Below the pieces are notes generated by a model. It was given only the letters and a program-made list of their open reading frames with translations. It had not been told where the DNA came from and did no database searches. A stretch of 56,689 bases of DNA, taken from contig CALBEV010000032.1 in NCBI GenBank assembly GCA_937891045.1, positions 1-56,689 of the forward strand, given 5' to 3'. Source of the stretch: an uncultured Burkholderiales bacterium. Lineage in GTDB: Bacteria; Pseudomonadota; Gammaproteobacteria; Burkholderiales; Burkholderiaceae. Below are positions 8,610-19,588 of this stretch, one piece after another (positions within the stretch are counted from its first letter, which is position 1; each line of letters opens with the position of its first letter). The translations under genes were made by a program, and so were the position numbers.

Positions 8610-9724
8610 AACAGCACGCCCAAACGGGCTTCACCTTGCTCGAGTTGACGGTGGTGATCGCCTTGCTGAGCGCCCTGGTGGTGTCGCTCACCATGGGCAT
8701 GAACGTGTACTACAAGCGGATGCAAACCCAGTTGGTGGGCAAGCAATACCAACTCGTCAATGCGGCGGTGGGCGACTACATGGGTGTGCACTACCAAGCA
8801 CTGAGCGCCTTGCCTGCCGACTGCGGGCAGATTGCTTTGGCCAAGGACAACTCGTTGGCCGATACGGACAGTATTCGTGATGGCCTTTGCAGCCTCAGTC
8901 TGCCGGTGGCGGCAAGCGCGGTGAACCTGGTCAACGGTTTACAGCCGACCTTGGAAGAATTGAAAAACCTGCGCCTGCTGGACCGCGCCACCAACACCAG
9001 TTTGATGCTGCCTTCCTTGGAGGTGGTGGCCACCTCGGTGTCAGGCGTGGCCAGCAGCACCATGGCAGCACGCAGCTTGGCCGTGCAAATCACCAAAACC
9101 TGTCCGACCCCAGACTGTGCGGCGGGGGTGCAACTCAGCAGCCTGGTGTTCAACGCCCAGCCCTATGTGTTTGGCAGCGACAAGCTCAAGCGCTATGGTT
9201 TTGATCTGGTGGATGAGTTGCTGATCGCCGCTGGCGCCGACGCTGCTTTTTCGCACTCTGTGGCCGAGGGAGAGAGCAGCGAGCTGCGTGCCAGCCAAGA
9301 CCTGTATGTGATGAACAACCCGATCCGCGACCACAGCACCACCCGCTCCAGCGCCTTGGGATTGCCCGGCATCTTGGCCGTGCGCAATGGCTTTGGCAGC
9401 AGCACCTTGGCCCAGTACGCCCGACGCGATGGCACCAGCAAAGTCACAGGCCGTTGGGACTTTGACGGCAACCCCATCATCGGTTTGAGCAGCTTGTCGG
9501 CCTCGGGTGTGAGCAGTGTCACCAGCAGCACCACCAGCTTGGCCGTGAACGGCACGGCGCAGGTGCAAAGCCTGCAAGCCCACAACATCTCGGCCCAGCA
9601 ACTGAAACTGCCGGCCGCCGTCGCCGATGCCGAATGCAACCCCACCCTGGAGTCGATGGGCCTGTCGAGCGCCCACCAAATGCTGGTGTGCGTCGACAAC
9701 AAATGGACCATCTACACCCCTTGA
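8606..9724 (+). CDS. PilV-like tip pilin/adhesin with prepilin leader
   Basis: This 372-residue protein has a very short leader (MKQHAQTG) and a class III prepilin site G-F-T-L-L-E followed by a hydrophobic helix. It is much longer than the two pilins upstream. Its second half has PilV hallmarks: a WDFDGNPIIG segment, low-complexity Ser/Ala/Val stretches (LSASGVSSVTSS...), and a C-terminal Cys-bounded domain (ECNP...VCVDNKWT). PilV proteins are minor tip pilins that set binding specificity. R64 varies this end with a shufflon, but no invertible repeats or recombinase are seen here, so the adhesin looks fixed. Confidence 0.75.
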   Translation: MKQHAQTGFTLLELTVVIALLSALVVSLTMGMNVYYKRMQTQLVGKQYQLVNAAVGDYMGVHYQALSALPADCGQIALAKDNSLADTDSIRDGLCSLSLPVAASAVNLVNGLQPTLEELKNLRLLDRATNTSLMLPSLEVVATSVSGVASSTMAARSLAVQITKTCPTPDCAAGVQLSSLVFNAQPYVFGSDKLKRYGFDLVDELLIAAGADAAFSHSVAEGESSELRASQDLYVMNNPIRDHSTTRSSALGLPGILAVRNGFGSSTLAQYARRDGTSKVTGRWDFDGNPIIGLSSLSASGVSSVTSSTTSLAVNGTAQVQSLQAHNISAQQLKLPAAVADAECNPTLESMGLSSAHQMLVCVDNKWTIYTP

Positions 9725-9743
9725 ACCGCATGGAGACACCACC

Positions 9744-11702
9744 ATGAATGCCATCCGAGAATTGCTATCCAATCCGTTGTTGAAGCCCGAGAGTTTGTTT
9801 CAAGACCAGCATCTGGGCATGGGCATCCAGTTGCAATTTCGCACCCTGCGGGTCCTGATCACCCACGCCATGCCCCTGACACATCCGCTGGTGCCGGGGC
9901 AGTTTGTGTTTGGCGTCATGGCCAAGGTCAACCCCTCGTCGGGTGCGGCTTTGTGCGCGGCGCATTTGGCGCAAGACCACATCTTTGTGTTGCGCATCCA
10001 AGACTTGGAAGCTTTGCCCGAGCCCGGCAGCCGTGAACACGCCTTGTGTCAACGCCTGTGGCCGCAGGCCATTCCCCCGTTGGAAGAGTCCTTGGGGGTG
10101 ATGCGCTGCGAGGTGTTGGGTGCGTTTGAAGCGGGCAGCTTGCCCGGTGACCCGCCGAGGTTTTCCAGCACCATGCATGTGCAAGATGTGGCGCACCGCA
10201 TGCATGTCTACCGCGCCGACCGCGCGGTGATGGAGACCCTGGTCAACAGCACCGTGCCGCCCAAAGGCCGGATCAATTTTGGTTTGGTGCGGGCAGGCGA
10301 AGACAAAAGTTATTTGGCCGACCCGCACAACGCCTACATCTCGATGATGGATATTCGGGGCAAACGCACCGCCATGTTTGGCAAAACCCGGTTGGGCAAA
10401 TCGAATGTGGTCAAGCTCATCGTGCAAGGCATGTTGGAAGTGACCGCGCAAGACCCGCATGTGGGCCAAATCATTTTTGACGTGAACGGTGAGTACGCCA
10501 ACACCAACCCGCAAGACGGCGACTCGGCGATTGCCACGGCTTACAAAGACCGATGCTTGCCGTATTTTTTGAAAAACATGGACGGCAACCCTGATGCGCT
10601 GCTGCTGCGCTTTAATTTTTACGAGCGCACCCACGATGCCTTCGAGGTGTTGCAGCAACTGTTGCCGCCAGAGGTCAACCAAGTGGACGCGCTGCGCAAC
10701 CTCTACACCTGCAGCCTGCCCAAACTCGAGCGCTATGAGCACGAGCACGAAGCGCAATTGCAACGTCGCTTGCGCAAGGTGATGATTTTTTGGGCCATTT
10801 TGCACACCGCTGGTTTTGAAAGCGACACCTTGAAGATCAAGGCCTGGTTGCAGTCCTTGGGTTTGAGTCAACCGTTCAACCCTTGCTTTTCACAAAACCT
10901 GCGCAAAGCGGCGTACTTGGCCCACACCAAATTGCCGCCGCCATCGGCCCCGTTCAACTTCACCACCATGGCTTATGAAATGCGCACGATTGCCAGCTTC
11001 ATGCAGCAATACCCGAACGACCCGAGCTTGAACAGCAATGGTTATTTCATCTTCGATGAAGACGAGCAAATCATGTGCAAATTCTTGTGCGCCGGTTTGG
11101 GCGAAGGGCCCGATTTGTTGCGCACTTGCTTGGAGTTTCACAGCCCGTCGGCCACCGACTTCACCACCGACATCATCGATGGCTTGAGCGCCGCCAAAAC
11201 CGTGGTCATCAATTTGGGCAGCGCCAACGAGCAAATCATCCGCTACTTTGCCAAGAGCATTTGCTTGTCCATCTTCCGCGAGCAAGAGCGCAAATTTGTC
11301 AGCAACCAACTGAACGGGCGCTATGTGCAAATTTACTTTGAAGAAGCGCACATGATTTTTCCGCCCAATGCCGGGACCGTGATTGACGTGTATTCGCGCT
11401 TTGCCAAAGAGGGCGCCAAGTTCAATATTGGCATCGTCTACAGCACCCAGTCGCCCACCACGGTCAACCGCGACCTGTTGTCGCAAACCGAAAACTTCTT
11501 CATCGGCCACTTGTCCAGCGAAACCGAAGCCGACTACCTGAGTTCGGTGCAATCGGCCTTCAAGGGTCGCGAAGACACCATCATGCGCAACCGCACCCCG
11601 GGCTGGATGCAAATGCTGACCTATTCGCACCGTTATGTGGTGCCGATCCAGGCGTATCGGTATGAAGGGCGGCAGCAGTTTGTGTTGCCGTCGCAGGTTT
11701 AA
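9744..11702 (+). CDS. HerA-type ATPase (DUF87 family) in the pilus operon
   Basis: This 652-residue protein is a HerA/FtsK-superfamily ATPase. Walker A is GKTRLGKS at 213-220, the strand-2 motif IFDVNGEY is at 244-251, and the Walker B EEAH is near 533, a combination typical of DUF87/HerA DNA-pumping hexamers. The first 170 residues may be a barrel-like N-domain. The start at 9744 has GGAG upstream and lies 19 bases after the tip pilin stop, on the same strand. Partners of HerA such as NurA are absent. Family members move DNA or act in defence and conjugation; a role in pilus-linked DNA transfer is inference from context. The 3' end overlaps moaC on the other strand by a few bases. Confidence 0.75.
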   Translation: MNAIRELLSNPLLKPESLFQDQHLGMGIQLQFRTLRVLITHAMPLTHPLVPGQFVFGVMAKVNPSSGAALCAAHLAQDHIFVLRIQDLEALPEPGSREHALCQRLWPQAIPPLEESLGVMRCEVLGAFEAGSLPGDPPRFSSTMHVQDVAHRMHVYRADRAVMETLVNSTVPPKGRINFGLVRAGEDKSYLADPHNAYISMMDIRGKRTAMFGKTRLGKSNVVKLIVQGMLEVTAQDPHVGQIIFDVNGEYANTNPQDGDSAIATAYKDRCLPYFLKNMDGNPDALLLRFNFYERTHDAFEVLQQLLPPEVNQVDALRNLYTCSLPKLERYEHEHEAQLQRRLRKVMIFWAILHTAGFESDTLKIKAWLQSLGLSQPFNPCFSQNLRKAAYLAHTKLPPPSAPFNFTTMAYEMRTIASFMQQYPNDPSLNSNGYFIFDEDEQIMCKFLCAGLGEGPDLLRTCLEFHSPSATDFTTDIIDGLSAAKTVVINLGSANEQIIRYFAKSICLSIFREQERKFVSNQLNGRYVQIYFEEAHMIFPPNAGTVIDVYSRFAKEGAKFNIGIVYSTQSPTTVNRDLLSQTENFFIGHLSSETEADYLSSVQSAFKGREDTIMRNRTPGWMQMLTYSHRYVVPIQAYRYEGRQQFVLPSQV

Positions 11703-12169
11703 GCCACAAAACTCCCGCTCTTACCGCCATGCTTTTCCAGCAGCTTCACGCTGGTGATGGTCATGCCGCGGTCCACGGCTTTGCACATGTCATAAACAGT
11801 CAGCAAAGCCACTTGCACAGCGGTGAGGGCTTCCATTTCCACGCCGGTTTGGCCATGCGTTTCCACGGTGGCGGTGCAGCGCACGCTTGGTGGGTTGTGC
11901 GCCATTTCAAAGTCCAGCGCCACGCGGGTCAGGGCCAGCGGATGGCACAGCGGAATCAGGTCGCTGGTTTTCTTGGCGGCCTGAATGCCGGCGATGCGGG
12001 CAATGCCAATCACATCGCCTTTTTTGGCGTTGCCGCCCTCAATCAGCGCCAGGGTGGCGGGCAGCATTTGAATCTCGCCGCTGGCCACAGCGATGCGGTG
12101 GGTGGTGGTCTTGGGGCCAACGTCCACCATGTGGGCTTGGCCTTGGGCGTCAAAGTGGGTCAGGGACAT
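11699..12169 (-). CDS. moaC: Cyclic pyranopterin monophosphate synthase MoaC
   Basis: MoaC converts the MoaA product to cyclic pyranopterin monophosphate in molybdenum cofactor synthesis. The 156-residue length is typical. Conserved features are [10 protein letters not shown] (active-site His), VEMEALTAV and [11 protein letters not shown] (catalytic Asp and Lys). ATG 12169 is preferred over the in-frame TTG six bases earlier. No other moa gene is adjacent. It runs tail to tail into the HerA gene and is divergent from the M48 protease gene. Confidence 0.95.
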   Translation of the reverse strand: MSLTHFDAQGQAHMVDVGPKTTTHRIAVASGEIQMLPATLALIEGGNAKKGDVIGIARIAGIQAAKKTSDLIPLCHPLALTRVALDFEMAHNPPSVRCTATVETHGQTGVEMEALTAVQVALLTVYDMCKAVDRGMTITSVKLLEKHGGKSGSFVA

Positions 12170-12268
12170 GGGCAATCGTTTTCAAGGGTGAAACTGTGAG
12201 GGCTGGGTGGCGCAAGTGCCGCCAGTTAACATCGTTCCCCCATCATACGGTCCCGCCCTCTCGCAGCC

Positions 12269-13810
12269 ATGACACCCTTTGCCCGTTTGCGCCCCATCGC
12301 CCTTGGCTTGGCCTTGGCGTGCGCGGTGCCAAGCTGGGGGGTGCAGGCCCAGCCGAATGCATCCCGCTTGCCCAACATCGGCGACGGCAACAGCATGAGC
12401 GTGGCGCAAGAGCGCCGTTTGGGCGAGTCCATCATGCGCCAGCTGATGACGGATGCCGACTACCTGGACGACCCCGTGTTGGTCGATTACTTGAAAGGCA
12501 TTTGGTGGCCGCTGCGTGACGCGGCCAGTCAACTCGGCCAAATGCCGCCCGAACTGGCAGACGCTTTCTCGTGGGACCTGCTGCTGGTGCGTGACAAAAG
12601 CGTGAACGCGTTCGCGCTGCCGGGTGGTTACATGGGGGTGCACCTGGGGCTGATCGCTGCCGTGTCCAACCGCGACGAGCTCGCCTCGGTCATGGGCCAT
12701 GAACTCAGCCACGTCACGCAACGCCACATCGCCCGCATGCAAGACCAGCAAGGCAAGCAAACGCCGTTCTTGGTGGGCGCGATGATCTTGGGCGTGCTGG
12801 CGGCCAGCCGCAGCCCGGACGCGGCCAATGCCCTGATCATGGGTGGCAGCGCGGGTGCGGCGCAAGGCCAGTTGAATTTCTCACGGGACATGGAGCGTGA
12901 AGCCGACCGCTTGGGCTTCAACGTCATGAGCCAAGCCGGGTTCAACACCCAAGGCATGGTCGGCATGTTTCAAAAGCTGGGCCAAGCGGCCCGATTGAAC
13001 GACAGCGGTGGCTTTCCGTATTTGCGCAGCCACCCGCTCACCACCGAACGCATTGGCGACATGCAGTCGCGCATCGGCTTGAACCCGTCCCAAGCCAGCC
13101 CCACCAGTTTGGAACACGCCATGATGGCCGCGCGGGCGCGGGGCTTGTTGGCCACGCGGGTCGACGCGGTGCAAGTTCTGGTGTTGGCCTTGGAAAAAGA
13201 TTTCAAACCCGAGTTGCCCTTGGCGCAACAAGCTGGTTTGTTGTATGCCGGTGCCATGGCCTATGCCCAGCAAGGCGAGGCGGCGAAGGCGCGGGATGCG
13301 GTGACGCGTTTGCTGGCGTTGAGTCGTGAAGACCCGGCCGGTGCCCGCGCCGCGCAATGGTTGGCGCAAGACACCGAGCGCCGCTTGGGCAACCCGCAAG
13401 GCTGTGTGCAAGCCCTGCCTGCACAAACTGAAAACAGACCGCTGTTGCTCTTGCGCACCCAATGCCAGTTGGCCTTGCAACAAGCACCTGCGGCGAAAAG
13501 CGCGTCTGACGCCATGCAACGCTGGTTGGCCGAGCACCCGCGCGATGGCTTGGCCTGGGACTTGGCCACCCAGGCCCTGAACCAAACCGGTGAAGGTTTG
13601 CGGGCCTTGCGCGCTGATGCCGAGTCTCGTGCGGTGCGCTGGGATGAAAGTGGCGCCATTGACCGTTTGCGGGCCGCGCAAGCCTTGTCCAAACGCCTGA
13701 GCCAAGAGGGCCGTTTGGACCGCGCAGGCCAAATGGAATCTTCCATCATTGACAGCCGAATGCGCAGTTTGGAAGCGCAGCGGCGTGAACTCTTGCGCCC
13801 GCAAAATTAA
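12269..13810 (+). CDS. bepA: BepA-like periplasmic M48 metalloprotease with TPR region
   Basis: BepA-type proteins assist outer-membrane protein assembly and degrade stalled LptD or BAM substrates. The 513-residue product begins with a signal peptide (to about ...VQAQP). The M48 zinc motif HELSH lies near residue 145, with the third ligand in MEREADRLGF near 210. The preceding FALPGGYMGVHLGL is the family strand. The C-terminal 250 residues are Ala- and Leu-rich helical repeats matching the TPR part. The next gene follows after six bases and may be co-transcribed. Confidence 0.88.
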   Translation: MTPFARLRPIALGLALACAVPSWGVQAQPNASRLPNIGDGNSMSVAQERRLGESIMRQLMTDADYLDDPVLVDYLKGIWWPLRDAASQLGQMPPELADAFSWDLLLVRDKSVNAFALPGGYMGVHLGLIAAVSNRDELASVMGHELSHVTQRHIARMQDQQGKQTPFLVGAMILGVLAASRSPDAANALIMGGSAGAAQGQLNFSRDMEREADRLGFNVMSQAGFNTQGMVGMFQKLGQAARLNDSGGFPYLRSHPLTTERIGDMQSRIGLNPSQASPTSLEHAMMAARARGLLATRVDAVQVLVLALEKDFKPELPLAQQAGLLYAGAMAYAQQGEAAKARDAVTRLLALSREDPAGARAAQWLAQDTERRLGNPQGCVQALPAQTENRPLLLLRTQCQLALQQAPAAKSASDAMQRWLAEHPRDGLAWDLATQALNQTGEGLRALRADAESRAVRWDESGAIDRLRAAQALSKRLSQEGRLDRAGQMESSIIDSRMRSLEAQRRELLRPQN

Positions 13811-13816
13811 GCACCC

Positions 13817-14251
13817 ATGAGCAGCATCCACATCACCGACATCGAGTCGGCCATCAACCATTGGCGGGCTTTGAAACCCTCACCCGATGGCGTGACCTTG
13901 GCACCCGAGTTGCGTGCTTTGGCCGAGGTCTATGCCTTGATGATTTACCACCGCCAAGACGAGGCAGCCGAAAAAGGCTTTCCGGCCAAAGCCTATGCGG
14001 CTTGGCGGGCCTGGTATGACACCACGGCCGATACGCCGTGCATCGCGATTTGCTCGACCAGCCAAGGCGACCCGTTGTGCAAAGGCTGTGGCCGCACCTT
14101 TGAAGAGGTGCAGTACTGGACCGAGATGAGCCCCGGGGCCAAGCGCCAAGTGTGGCGTCGCATCACCTTGCATGGGGATTCGTGGCGCTTCAACCGCTAC
14201 GCCGAACGCGCCCCCGATGTGCAAGCGGTCATGCCGCCTGCAGGGGCCTAA
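13817..14251 (+). CDS. DUF3717 + DUF1289 protein
   Basis: This 144-residue protein joins two small domains of unknown function. Residues 1-45 (ITDIESAINHWR...) resemble DUF3717, which is largely restricted to Burkholderiales. The C-terminal half has CIAICSTSQGDPLCKGCGRT, a four-cysteine DUF1289 motif that probably binds a metal. It follows the M48 protease gene by six bases. A role is not known; the cysteines suggest zinc or an Fe-S site, which is inference. Confidence 0.8.
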   Translation: MSSIHITDIESAINHWRALKPSPDGVTLAPELRALAEVYALMIYHRQDEAAEKGFPAKAYAAWRAWYDTTADTPCIAICSTSQGDPLCKGCGRTFEEVQYWTEMSPGAKRQVWRRITLHGDSWRFNRYAERAPDVQAVMPPAGA

Positions 14252-14266
14252 AGCGCTGTAACTCCT

Positions 14267-15697
<1,431 letters not shown>

Positions 15698-15772
15698 CTA
15701 GGCTGTGCTTTTGTGGGTTTCGTGCAAGCTTGGGTCTATAAAATGCGGGCTCAGCCACAACCATGAGTTCCC

Positions 15773-16387
15773 ATGAAATTGATAGGTGCAGTGACCAGCC
15801 CGTATGTGCGCAAAGTGCGCATCGTCATGGCCGAGAAGAAACTCGAATACCAATTCATTCTTGAAGATGTGTGGGCCGCCAACACCACCATCGTGCAATC
15901 CAACCCCTTGGGCAAAGTGCCATGCTTGGTCATGGAAGGCGGCGAGGCCTTGTTCGACTCACGCGTCATCGTCGAGTACCTGGACACTTTGTCACCGGTG
16001 GGCAAACTGATTCCCCAAAGTGGCCGTGAACGCACCGAGGTGAAAACCTGGGAAGCTTTGGCCGATGGCTTGCTGGACGCCGCCATCACAGCTCGCTTGG
16101 AGGCGCATTGGGTGGGTCGCTCGGAAAGCGAACGCAGCCAAGTTTGGATTGATCGCCAACTGGGCAAGGTGCACGACAGCTTGGTGGCCATGGGCAAAGG
16201 CTTGGAAGAAAAAGCGTTTTGCACCGGCAACCACATGAGCTTGGCTGACATTGCCGTGGGCTGTGCGTTGGGTTATTTGGATTTCCGCTTTCCCAACATC
16301 GATTGGCGCGGTGCGCATCCCAACCTCGACCGCTTGCATGAGAAGCTGATGCAGCGGGCCAGTTTTGTGGAAACGCTCCCCAACTGA
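15773..16387 (+). CDS. Glutathione S-transferase family protein (YibF-like)
   Basis: This is a 204-residue GST. The N-terminal thioredoxin-like domain shows TSPYVRKVRI (active-site region), NPLGKVPCLV (cis-Pro) and DSRVIVEYLD (glutathione-binding Ser-containing motif), followed by an all-helical C-domain with SLADIAVGCALGYLDFR. The pattern resembles the YibF subgroup. The substrate cannot be told from sequence. It is divergent from purB and a single-gene unit, followed by the palindromic element at 16417-16490. Confidence 0.85.
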   Translation: MKLIGAVTSPYVRKVRIVMAEKKLEYQFILEDVWAANTTIVQSNPLGKVPCLVMEGGEALFDSRVIVEYLDTLSPVGKLIPQSGRERTEVKTWEALADGLLDAAITARLEAHWVGRSESERSQVWIDRQLGKVHDSLVAMGKGLEEKAFCTGNHMSLADIAVGCALGYLDFRFPNIDWRGAHPNLDRLHEKLMQRASFVETLPN

Positions 16388-16416
16388 ATGAGGTGGCGGC
16401 CAAACCGCCAATTTCC

Positions 16417-16490
16417 CCGCCACGACGACTCGTCCGCCGCTCACCGCCGCAAGCGGCAACGTTCGCTACGCGTTCGAGTCATCATGGCGG
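16417..16490. repeat. Palindromic dispersed element, copy 1
   Basis: Outer arms 16417-16432 and 16475-16490 are 16-base inverted repeats with two mismatches. Inside lie CGCCGCTCACCGC (16435-16447) and GCAACGTTCGCTACGCGTT (16456-16474), separated by a short variable spacer that forms GCCGC-AA-GCGGC. The same two core blocks recur at 33638-33678 with different outer arms that are again complementary to each other. A conserved core with covarying arms suggests a mobile or RNA-structured repeat. It lies between the convergent GST and NTF2-like genes, so it could also act as a terminator. Confidence 0.6.
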
Positions 16491-16515
16491 TGTGACGAAG
16501 GTTTTGGTGCGACGA

Positions 16516-16965
16516 TCAGCTGTTGACTCTGTTCTTCAGCCAGCGCATCAAGCTGCCCACCAGCGGGAACTTCTCGTACATCTCTTCTGCTGCGTCCCAG
16601 TAGTCGCGGTGCAGGTCAATGCGCCACACGCCGTCAGCGCCTTGCTTGAACATCAAATGCGAGCCGCCGCGAACACATTGATCAACACCGCGCTGCATGG
16701 TTTTGAAGCGGAACAAAAAATCCCACACCACAAAACACTGCTCGCCTTGCACGATGCGGGTGGTTACTACAAAGCGGGGGTTCTCAAGCGCCTCGAACAT
16801 GTGCTGAAAAATATGCTGCACCTCATTCAAGCCTTGCACTTCTTTGAACGGGTCTTTGAAGCGCACCTCGGGGGTGTACCAGTCGTGCAGTTGCGGCAGA
16901 TGGCTGGGCTGCAGGTGTTCAAACAGGTCGATGATCTCGTGCACACGTTGTTCAGGCATGCTCAT
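16516..16965 (-). CDS. NTF2-like/SnoaL-like protein
   Basis: This 149-residue protein has an NTF2-like fold pattern: an N-terminal helix pair (EQRVHEIIDLFEHL), then LHDWYTPEVRFKDPF and late strands ending in WRIDLHRDYWD. Such proteins are small pocket enzymes or binding proteins, often next to short-chain dehydrogenases in cfa/DUF1365 clusters. It is the last gene of the minus-strand lipid operon, 15 bases after the SDR. ATG 16965 follows GGAGACC. The specific reaction is unknown. Confidence 0.7.
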   Translation of the reverse strand: MSMPEQRVHEIIDLFEHLQPSHLPQLHDWYTPEVRFKDPFKEVQGLNEVQHIFQHMFEALENPRFVVTTRIVQGEQCFVVWDFLFRFKTMQRGVDQCVRGGSHLMFKQGADGVWRIDLHRDYWDAAEEMYEKFPLVGSLMRWLKNRVNS

Positions 16966-16980
16966 GCAGGGTCTCCAAGT

Positions 16981-17763
16981 TCACATGCGGGTGGCGCGGC
17001 GCACCAGCGGGAAATACCAACGGTAGGGCAAGACCCGCAGCAGTTGCAGCCAGCGGGTGAAGCGCTTGGGGAAGTGGATTTCAAACACGCCCTCACGCCA
17101 GCCTTGCAGCATGTGTTGCGAGGCTTGCGCAGGCGTCAAGAGGGCTGGCATCTCGAATTTATTTTGCGAGGTGAGCGGTGTGGCGACAAAGCCGGGGTTG
17201 ACCACGCTCACACCAATGCCGATGTCTTGCAAGTCCATGTAGAGGGCTTCACTCAAGTTGTTGAGCGCCGCTTTGGTGGGGCCATAGGCCAGGCTTTGCG
17301 GCAAACCCCGATAGCCCGCCACACTGGAGATGAAACTCAGGTGGCCGCTTTGCTGTTGCAGCATGAAGGGCAACACCGCGTCGAGCAACAACAAAGCGCC
17401 GTCGTAGTTCACCAGCCAATGCTTTTGCATCTCGGGCAGGGCATAGCGTTCGGCGCGTTGGGCCTTGTAATAACCGGCGCAATACACCACCACATCCAAG
17501 CCTTGCTGCGCATGCAGTTGTTGGGCCGCGGCCTTCATGGCCGCCGCATCGGTCACATCCAAAGGCAGGGCGATGCTGCCCGGATGCGACGCCACAAATT
17601 CGTCGAGCAGCGCGGCTTGTCGGGCTGAGACACACACTTTGGCGCCTGCGGCATGCAGGGCTTGCGCACAGGCCAAGCCAATGCCACTGGACGCACCCAC
17701 CAACCAGACACTGCGACCGCGCCAGTCGGTGATGGGGGTGTTCAGGGGTTTGAAAAAAGCCAT
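16981..17763 (-). CDS. Short-chain dehydrogenase/reductase
   Basis: This is a 260-residue classical SDR. The nucleotide motif is GASSGIG near residue 25, and the catalytic residues are Ser in SFISSVAG and the YxxxK of AYGPTKAAL. The C-terminus ends in a hydrophobic/basic stretch (LLRVLPYRWYFPLVRRATRM), compatible with membrane association. ATG 17763 is used; a TTG at 17772 would overlap the DUF3833 stop (TTGA), so translation is probably coupled. Within this cluster it likely acts on a lipid or fatty-acyl substrate, by inference. Confidence 0.85.
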   Translation of the reverse strand: MAFFKPLNTPITDWRGRSVWLVGASSGIGLACAQALHAAGAKVCVSARQAALLDEFVASHPGSIALPLDVTDAAAMKAAAQQLHAQQGLDVVVYCAGYYKAQRAERYALPEMQKHWLVNYDGALLLLDAVLPFMLQQQSGHLSFISSVAGYRGLPQSLAYGPTKAALNNLSEALYMDLQDIGIGVSVVNPGFVATPLTSQNKFEMPALLTPAQASQHMLQGWREGVFEIHFPKRFTRWLQLLRVLPYRWYFPLVRRATRM

Positions 17764-17768
17764 GGCGC

Positions 17769-18305
17769 TCAAGCCCGCTTGGTGAAGGACAGCGTGACCT
17801 CGCCCAAGAAGATGCCGAACTTGCTCATGCTGGCTTTGTTGAGCATGACGCGTTCACTCATGAGGTACATCCAGTCGTCAAACTGCACATGCCAAACCTG
17901 ACCATCCACTGGTAGCGCCAAGGTGTAGGCCCAATTGAAGGCGTTGCCTCGTGTGCGGCCACTGGCTTGGCCCACCACATCATCGGCGCGGCCCACATAG
18001 CGGCCCTCGCCTTGGTGGGTGAGTCGCCAAATCCGTTTTTGTGTGGTGCCGTCCGAATACACAAAGTCTTCGTCCAACACGCCTTCCTCGCCCTTCCAAC
18101 TGCAGTTCATGACGACGGTGAAACTTTTCACCACTTGGCCCGAGCGGTCGGTGAACACGCCCCACGCATCAACCACGCCATTGAAGTACTGGCGCAAATC
18201 CAGCACGGGTTCGGTTTGAATGTGCTTGTCCAGCGATGGACTGGCGCAGCCCACCGTGGCCAAGGCGGCGGCAGCGGCAGAAGAGAGCATCAAGCGACGT
18301 TTCAT
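17769..18305 (-). CDS. DUF3833 lipoprotein
   Basis: This 178-residue lipoprotein has a signal ending ATVGC (lipobox Cys near 20). The body carries DUF3833 features: LRQYFNGVVDAWGVFTDRSG, NCSWKGEEGVLDEDFVYSDG and a late FDDWMYLM segment. DUF3833 proteins recur with cfa, DUF1365 and FAD oxidoreductases in stress-inducible operons; the biochemical role is unknown. Its start overlaps the MFS stop by four bases (ATGA). Confidence 0.85.
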   Translation of the reverse strand: MKRRLMLSSAAAAALATVGCASPSLDKHIQTEPVLDLRQYFNGVVDAWGVFTDRSGQVVKSFTVVMNCSWKGEEGVLDEDFVYSDGTTQKRIWRLTHQGEGRYVGRADDVVGQASGRTRGNAFNWAYTLALPVDGQVWHVQFDDWMYLMSERVMLNKASMSKFGIFLGEVTLSFTKRA

Positions 18306-19588
18306 GGGGGAACCTCAGCAGCGTTGAAATGGGAAGGAGATTTGTACAGCAGCCACCAAGCAGCGGCTTTGAGCAAACAGGGCAACAAGCCATAAGCCAG
18401 GCTCAAGGCCAATAAGGCCGGTGCGTCTTGGGCGCCCGCAGAATAGCCCAAAGCTTGCAACAAGGGCAGGCTGACACCGGCAGCCAGTGCCAGGTTGAAT
18501 TTGCTGGCAACTTGCCACCAACCAAAGTAGGCGCCGGGCGGGCTGCTTTGCGCATCAGGGCGTTGCAACAAGCCATTGAGCAAAGCCCCCGGCGCAATCA
18601 GGTCCGAACCCAGCGCCACGCCAGACAAGATGCAGATGGTCAGAAACGACAACTCGTCACCGGCCGACAAGGCCAGCGTCCAGATGAACACCGCGATGGC
18701 CAAACCCATGCCCCACAGCCAACAGCGGCGCAAACCCCAGCGGGCCATGGCCCGCAACCACAAGGGCATGGACAGCGCAGCGGCGATGAAATAAGCCGCC
18801 ACAAACACCGTGGTTTGCGCATTGCTCATTTGCAATCGGTCTTGCACGAAAAACAAAATCAGCGTGGCAGGCACCGCAGACGCGATGCCATTGAGCATGA
18901 AGACTTGCAGCAAGCGGCGAAAGCCCACATGGCCCCAAGGCAGCAACAATTGGCGCCACAGCGAACCACTGTTGACCGCAGCAACCACCGTGGGGCGTGG
19001 TGCCCACCACCATGCCCACAAGCCCAGCGCCAACAACAGCACAAACACGGTGACCAAGACCGGCAAGCCCCACAAGCCCGGCAACACCGACGCGCTGATG
19101 AAGCCCAGCAGCCCCAAGCCTTCGCGCCAACCGACCAAGCGGCTGCGCTCGGTGTTGTCACCTGCAATGCCTGCGCCCCAGGCTTGCAAGGCGATGTTCA
19201 AAAAACTGTAGGCCAGGTAGGCGCACAACAACAACACCGTCATCACCACCAACAAGGCGTCCATGGTGAGCGTGGGCCCCAACAACCATTGCGGGAAAAA
19301 CAGCCAAATGAAAGACAGTGCCAACACCATCCCGGCCAACAGGCAGCGCCGAAGCAGCGTGGCCGCACCTTTGACCAACAAGCCATCGACCGCATGACCG
19401 ATGAGCGGATCGAGCAAGCCATCGAGCAAGCGCACCACAAACAGCAAGCCCCCTAAGAGACCCAGGGACAGGCCAAAGTTGGTGGCCACGTGGTGCGGCC
19501 AAACCATGTACAAAGGCAAGGCCACAAAAGCCAGTGGCAGCGCGGGCAAACCCAAGCGTGCCAGGGCCAGCGAGGACTGACGTGTCAT
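18302..19588 (-). CDS. MFS transporter (GPH-like, 12 membrane helices)
   Basis: This is a roughly 428-residue polytopic protein with about 12 hydrophobic segments. RLLDGLLDPLIGHAVD early in the protein is the hallmark of the GPH (glycoside-pentoside-hexuronide cation symporter) branch. Start 19588 is chosen because it overlaps the cfa stop as ATGA; the open frame upstream is extra. MFS/GPH proteins of this kind often accompany cfa-DUF1365 clusters, where a lipid or precursor rather than a sugar may be the cargo. The substrate is not known. Confidence 0.8.
   Translation of the reverse strand: MTRQSSLALARLGLPALPLAFVALPLYMVWPHHVATNFGLSLGLLGGLLFVVRLLDGLLDPLIGHAVDGLLVKGAATLLRRCLLAGMVLALSFIWLFFPQWLLGPTLTMDALLVVMTVLLLCAYLAYSFLNIALQAWGAGIAGDNTERSRLVGWREGLGLLGFISASVLPGLWGLPVLVTVFVLLLALGLWAWWWAPRPTVVAAVNSGSLWRQLLLPWGHVGFRRLLQVFMLNGIASAVPATLILFFVQDRLQMSNAQTTVFVAAYFIAAALSMPLWLRAMARWGLRRCWLWGMGLAIAVFIWTLALSAGDELSFLTICILSGVALGSDLIAPGALLNGLLQRPDAQSSPPGAYFGWWQVASKFNLALAAGVSLPLLQALGYSAGAQDAPALLALSLAYGLLPCLLKAAAWWLLYKSPSHFNAAEVPP

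Noticed and set aside
8606..9724. Shufflon at the PilV-like gene
   Set aside because: No inverted repeat segments or alternative 3' ends and no Rci-type recombinase follow; the next gene is HerA.
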